A DNA stretch of 40,070 nucleotides. Source: CAZYMF01 sp964648215. Its GTDB lineage: Bacteria > Desulfobacterota > Binatia > HRBIN30 > JACQVA1. The stretch's first letter is position 1, and every line of letters starts with the position of its first letter. This document shows, in pieces, positions 38,706 through 40,070 of the stretch. Below the pieces are notes generated by a model. That model did no database searches and was not told the origin of the DNA. It saw only the letters and a program-made list of their open reading frames with translations. The DNA is taken from the NCBI GenBank assembly GCA_964648215.1, contig CAZYMF010000021.1:1-40070 (forward strand), read 5' to 3'. The position numbers and the translations under genes were made by a program.

Positions 38706-40070
38706 TCAGCCTTGCCCCAGGCGCCAGTGGCCGAGGCTCGTCCACGGCGACGCGGCAACGGCGGTCTCGCCGCCGGTCGCCGCACGCGTCGGCCGCGTGC
38801 TGTCGATTGCCGCGGCGATTGCGGCAATCAGCCGGTGCGCCTCGCGCCCGCGCCACTGCGGAAAGTGCTCCTCGATGAAGTGCGTGTGTGTATCGCCGCC
38901 GGCAAAGGCCGGGTGATCGAGGACGTCGAGCAGGAACGGAATCGACGTGGTGCAACCCAGGGTGACGTAGTTGCTCAACGCGTTCCTCATGCGGCGCCGC
39001 GCCGCCTCGCGCGTCTCCGCCCAGACCGAGACCTTGGCCAGCAGCGGGTCGTAGTGAAGCGGGACGGCGTAGCCGGGCAGGATGCCGGAGTCGACGCGGA
39101 CTCCGGGCCCGTCCGGCTCGCGCAGATGTCTCACGACGCCGGGGCTGGGCAGGAAGTTGTGGGCGGGATCCTCCGCGTACACGCGGCACTCGATCGCGTG
39201 GCCGCGTGCGACGATCTCCTCCTGGCGCAACCACAGGCGCTCGCCCGCGGCGACGCGTAGCTGGGCATGCACCAGATCGATCCCGGTGACCAGCTCGGTG
39301 ACGGGATGCTCGACCTGAAGCCGCGTGTTCATCTCGAGAAAGTAGAAGCGGCCGTCCTGATCGAGCAGGAACTCGACCGTGCCCGCGTTGGCGTAGTCCA
39401 CGCTGCGCGCGGCGGCGAGGGCGGCCGTGGTCATGCGCTCGCGCAGCTCGGGGGTGAGGGCGGGGGAGGGCGTCTCCTCGATGATCTTCTGGTGGCGGCG
39501 CTGGATCGAGCACTCGCGCTCGCCGAGGTGGACGATGCGGCCCCGCTGGTCGGCGAAGACCTGCACCTCGACGTGGCGCGGCCGCTCGAGGTAGCGCTCG
39601 ACGAACAGCCGCCCGTCGCCGAAGGCGGATTGGGCCTCTCGCCGCGCCGCCGCGAACGCGCTCTCCAGCTCGCCGGCGGCGCGCACGATGCGCATCCCCT
39701 TACCGCCGCCGCCCGCGGCCGCCTTGATCAGCAGCGGGTAGCCGACGCTCTCGACCTGATGTGCCAGCTCGGCGGAGTCGCCGACGTTCTCCACCGCCGG
39801 CACCACCGGCACGCCGGCCGCCGCCACCCGTCGGCGGGCGGCCACCTTGTCGCCCATGGCGGCGATGGCCTCGGCGCTCGGCCCGACGAAGGTGAGCCCG
39901 GCTTCCTCGACCGCGCGGGCGAAGGCCGCGTTCTCGGCCAGGAAGCCGTAGCCGGGATGCACGGCGTCGGCGCCGGTGTGGCCGGCCTCGGCGGCGATGC
40001 GGTCGATGTCGAGATAGCTCTGCGCGCTCGGCGACGGGACGACGCACACCGCCTCGTCGGCGAGCAGGAC
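38706..40070 (-). CDS. Biotin carboxylase subunit of an acyl-CoA carboxylase (5' partial)
   Basis: About 455 residues are visible and the frame stays open to the window edge, with LLADEAVCVVPSPSAQSYLD reading through, so the N-terminus is missing. Conserved blocks are HPGYGFLAENAAFA, the ATP-grasp loop KAAAGGGGKGMRI, ERECSIQRRHQKIIEE, FLEMNTRLQVEHPVTE and ECRVYAEDP. The family carboxylates biotin on the carrier protein using ATP and bicarbonate. The carrier protein gene follows directly. The length beyond the core fits propionyl- or methylcrotonyl-type alpha subunits split from their biotin domain, but the acyl-CoA cannot be deduced. Confidence 0.93.
   Translation of the reverse strand, partial: VLLADEAVCVVPSPSAQSYLDIDRIAAEAGHTGADAVHPGYGFLAENAAFARAVEEAGLTFVGPSAEAIAAMGDKVAARRRVAAAGVPVVPAVENVGDSAELAHQVESVGYPLLIKAAAGGGGKGMRIVRAAGELESAFAAARREAQSAFGDGRLFVERYLERPRHVEVQVFADQRGRIVHLGERECSIQRRHQKIIEETPSPALTPELRERMTTAALAAARSVDYANAGTVEFLLDQDGRFYFLEMNTRLQVEHPVTELVTGIDLVHAQLRVAAGERLWLRQEEIVARGHAIECRVYAEDPAHNFLPSPGVVRHLREPDGPGVRVDSGILPGYAVPLHYDPLLAKVSVWAETREAARRRMRNALSNYVTLGCTTSIPFLLDVLDHPAFAGGDTHTHFIEEHFPQWRGREAHRLIAAIAAAIDSTRPTRAATGGETAVAASPWTSLGHWRLGQG

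Noticed and set aside
37762..39513. A 583-codon minus-strand open frame
   Set aside because: It is in a different frame from the biotin carboxylase and BCCP genes, which carry clear motifs, and it is extremely Arg-rich.
1..40070. CRISPR arrays, tRNA/rRNA genes, transposases and prophage genes
   Set aside because: I found no regularly spaced repeats, no tRNA-like cloverleaf in the few gaps, and no recombinase motifs. The window is almost wholly coding.

Overview
This is a 40 kb piece of a GC-rich, gene-dense bacterial chromosome containing one 100-base run of Ns. It is most likely a metagenome scaffold. No rRNA, tRNA or taxonomic marker gene is present, so placement is by inference only. The exosortase-type polysaccharide genes, CHASE2 cyclase, IclR regulator, LarA, acyl-CoA carboxylase and Cys-rich secreted proteins would fit an uncultured lineage once grouped with the Deltaproteobacteria (for example Binatota or Myxococcota-like).

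Region 1 (1-21172) is one long plus-strand cluster for a cell-surface or extracellular polysaccharide. Most genes overlap by 1-14 bases, so it reads as one or two operons. It holds a zinc-ribbon methyltransferase, an O-antigen polymerase/ligase-like membrane protein, three glycosyltransferases, an AsnB-type amidotransferase, a FemAB-like protein, a secreted beta-helix protein, two left-handed beta-helix acyltransferases, a DUF354 protein, a polysaccharide deacetylase, a DegT aminotransferase, a Gfo/Idh/MocA dehydrogenase, a zinc-ribbon epimerase, two phosphoglycosyl transferases and a GHMP sugar kinase. The acyltransferase, aminotransferase and dehydrogenase together look like a set for an N-acylated amino sugar. 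One phosphoglycosyl transferase has an intact active site. The other has membrane segments but lacks the catalytic aspartate. No exosortase, Wzx flippase or chain-length regulator is visible, so the locus probably extends upstream.

Region 2 (21173-25406) encodes three tandem secreted paralogues of a family I do not recognise. Each has a 29-residue signal peptide and nine cysteines in the mature protein, and the array ends in a strong intrinsic terminator. It is the best candidate here for something undescribed.

Region 3 (25480-29984) holds a CHASE2-adenylate cyclase overlapping a metallo-beta-lactamase-fold hydrolase (a possible cAMP synthesis and breakdown pair), then a flippase-like membrane protein with an extra extracytoplasmic domain.

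Region 4 (29981-40070) is metabolic. It contains larA with a 5'-3' exonuclease (minus), an M3 oligoendopeptidase and an SDR (plus), an IclR regulator (minus) divergent from a three-gene plus-strand operon (dienelactone hydrolase, N-formylglutamate amidohydrolase, formyltetrahydrofolate hydrolase-like protein), and a minus-strand biotin carboxylase/BCCP pair that runs off the window. All three convergent pairs have stop codons that touch or overlap. Several intergenic regions carry -35/-10-like pairs with 17-base spacers.
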